Below are positions 5,403 to 5,777 of a stretch of 5,777 nucleotides of DNA, in pieces. Each line of letters opens with the position of its first letter. The stretch's first letter is position 1. The stretch comes from Pseudomonas sp. UBA5782 (GTDB taxonomy: Bacteria; Pseudomonadota; Gammaproteobacteria; Pseudomonadales; Pseudomonadaceae): NCBI GenBank assembly GCA_002418465.1, contig DIEE01000071.1, positions 155-5,931 of the forward strand. The letters run 5' to 3'. The notes under the pieces were generated by a model. The model made no database searches. It had not been told where the DNA came from and saw nothing but the letters and a program-made list of their open reading frames with translations. The translations under genes were made by a program, and so were the position numbers.

Positions 5403-5777
5403 TTACAGCGCCTCTCTGCTCGGCTTGCCGTCCACCAGGCGCTGAATGGCCAGCGGGTTGGCGTTCTGCAGGGCTTCGGGGAGGAAGGCGTCCGGGTAGT
5501 TCTGGTAGCACACCGGGCGCAGGAAACGGTCGATGGCCAGGGTGCCTACCGATGTGCCGCGTGCATCCGAAGTTGCCGGATACGGGCCGCCGTGGACCAT
5601 CGAGTCGCAGACTTCCACGCCGGTCGGGTAGCCGTTGAGCAGCAGGCGCCCGGCCTTCTGTTCCAGCAGCGCGAGCAGGTCGCCGTAGGCGTCCAGATCG
5701 GCCGGTTCGGCGATCAGGGTGGCGGTGAGCTGGCCGTGCAGGCCGTGCAACGCCTGGATCAGCTCGGCCTTGTCGGC
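5403..5777 (-). CDS. Alpha-ketoglutaric semialdehyde (2,5-dioxovalerate) dehydrogenase, C-terminal 125 residues
   Basis: The frame is open from the right edge to a TAA at 5405-5403. Seen: a C-terminal aldehyde dehydrogenase segment with HGQLTATL, then GRLLLNGYPTGVEV, HGGPYPAT and SVGTLAIDRFLRPVCYQNYP, ending GKPSREAL. Family knowledge: this combination, with an NGxPTGVEV stretch and a C-terminus finishing in an RPVCYQN segment, is typical of NADP-dependent 2,5-dioxovalerate dehydrogenases of about 525 residues, which oxidise alpha-ketoglutaric semialdehyde to 2-oxoglutarate. The catalytic cysteine and nucleotide-binding portion lie outside the window. A small hairpin (CGGCA 5389-5393 with TGCCG 5398-5402) abuts the stop codon, and the bidirectional terminator lies beyond. 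It is convergent with the regulator gene, so it belongs to a separate transcription unit, possibly a hexarate or second pentonate operon to the right. Confidence 0.87.
   Translation of the reverse strand, partial: ADKAELIQALHGLHGQLTATLIAEPADLDAYGDLLALLEQKAGRLLLNGYPTGVEVCDSMVHGGPYPATSDARGTSVGTLAIDRFLRPVCYQNYPDAFLPEALQNANPLAIQRLVDGKPSREAL

Overview
The window looks like a chromosomal sugar-acid catabolism locus from a GC-rich gammaproteobacterium, most likely a Pseudomonas. The reasons are the high GC content with G/C-ending codons, the recalled similarity of all encoded proteins to Pseudomonas and proteobacterial pentonate-pathway enzymes, and a REP-like hairpin of the GTAGGGGCGAA type common between Pseudomonas genes. 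The species cannot be settled from the sequence alone.

Layout, left to right. Minus strand: the first 12 codons of an aldehyde dehydrogenase (start at 35), an AraD1/GguC-type FAH-superfamily 2-keto-3-deoxypentonate dehydratase (1133 to 138), and an MFS transporter of the anion:cation symporter type (2477 to 1176). These three read leftward as a probable operon: transporter, then dehydratase, then dehydrogenase. A 191-bp AT-rich divergent control region (2478-2668) follows. Plus strand: an IlvD/Edd-family dehydratase closest to L-arabinonate dehydratase (2669-4408), then a FadR-subfamily GntR regulator resembling DgoR (4511-5233), closed by a strong bidirectional terminator (5245-5278). The right edge holds the last 125 codons of a second aldehyde dehydrogenase, minus strand, of the 2,5-dioxovalerate (alpha-ketoglutaric semialdehyde) dehydrogenase type (ending at 5403).

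Together the genes spell the non-phosphorylative (Weimberg-type) pentonate route. The MFS protein imports a sugar acid, and the IlvD/Edd enzyme dehydrates it to a 2-keto-3-deoxypentonate. AraD1 dehydrates that to alpha-ketoglutaric semialdehyde, and the aldehyde dehydrogenase oxidises this to 2-oxoglutarate for the TCA cycle. No sugar dehydrogenase or lactonase is present, so the cassette appears to start from the acid. The substrate (L-arabinonate or a stereochemically related aldonate) is inferred.

The most informative non-coding signal is a pair of exact matches to the FadR-family operator pattern TNGTNNNACNA in the divergent control region (2569-2579 and 2642-2652; centres 73 bp apart, about seven helical turns). 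One sits inside the spacer of a predicted leftward promoter and the other just upstream of the dehydratase start. This suggests the local GntR protein controls both arms. No new type of system was found; this is a well-organised variant of a known pathway with some points worth testing.
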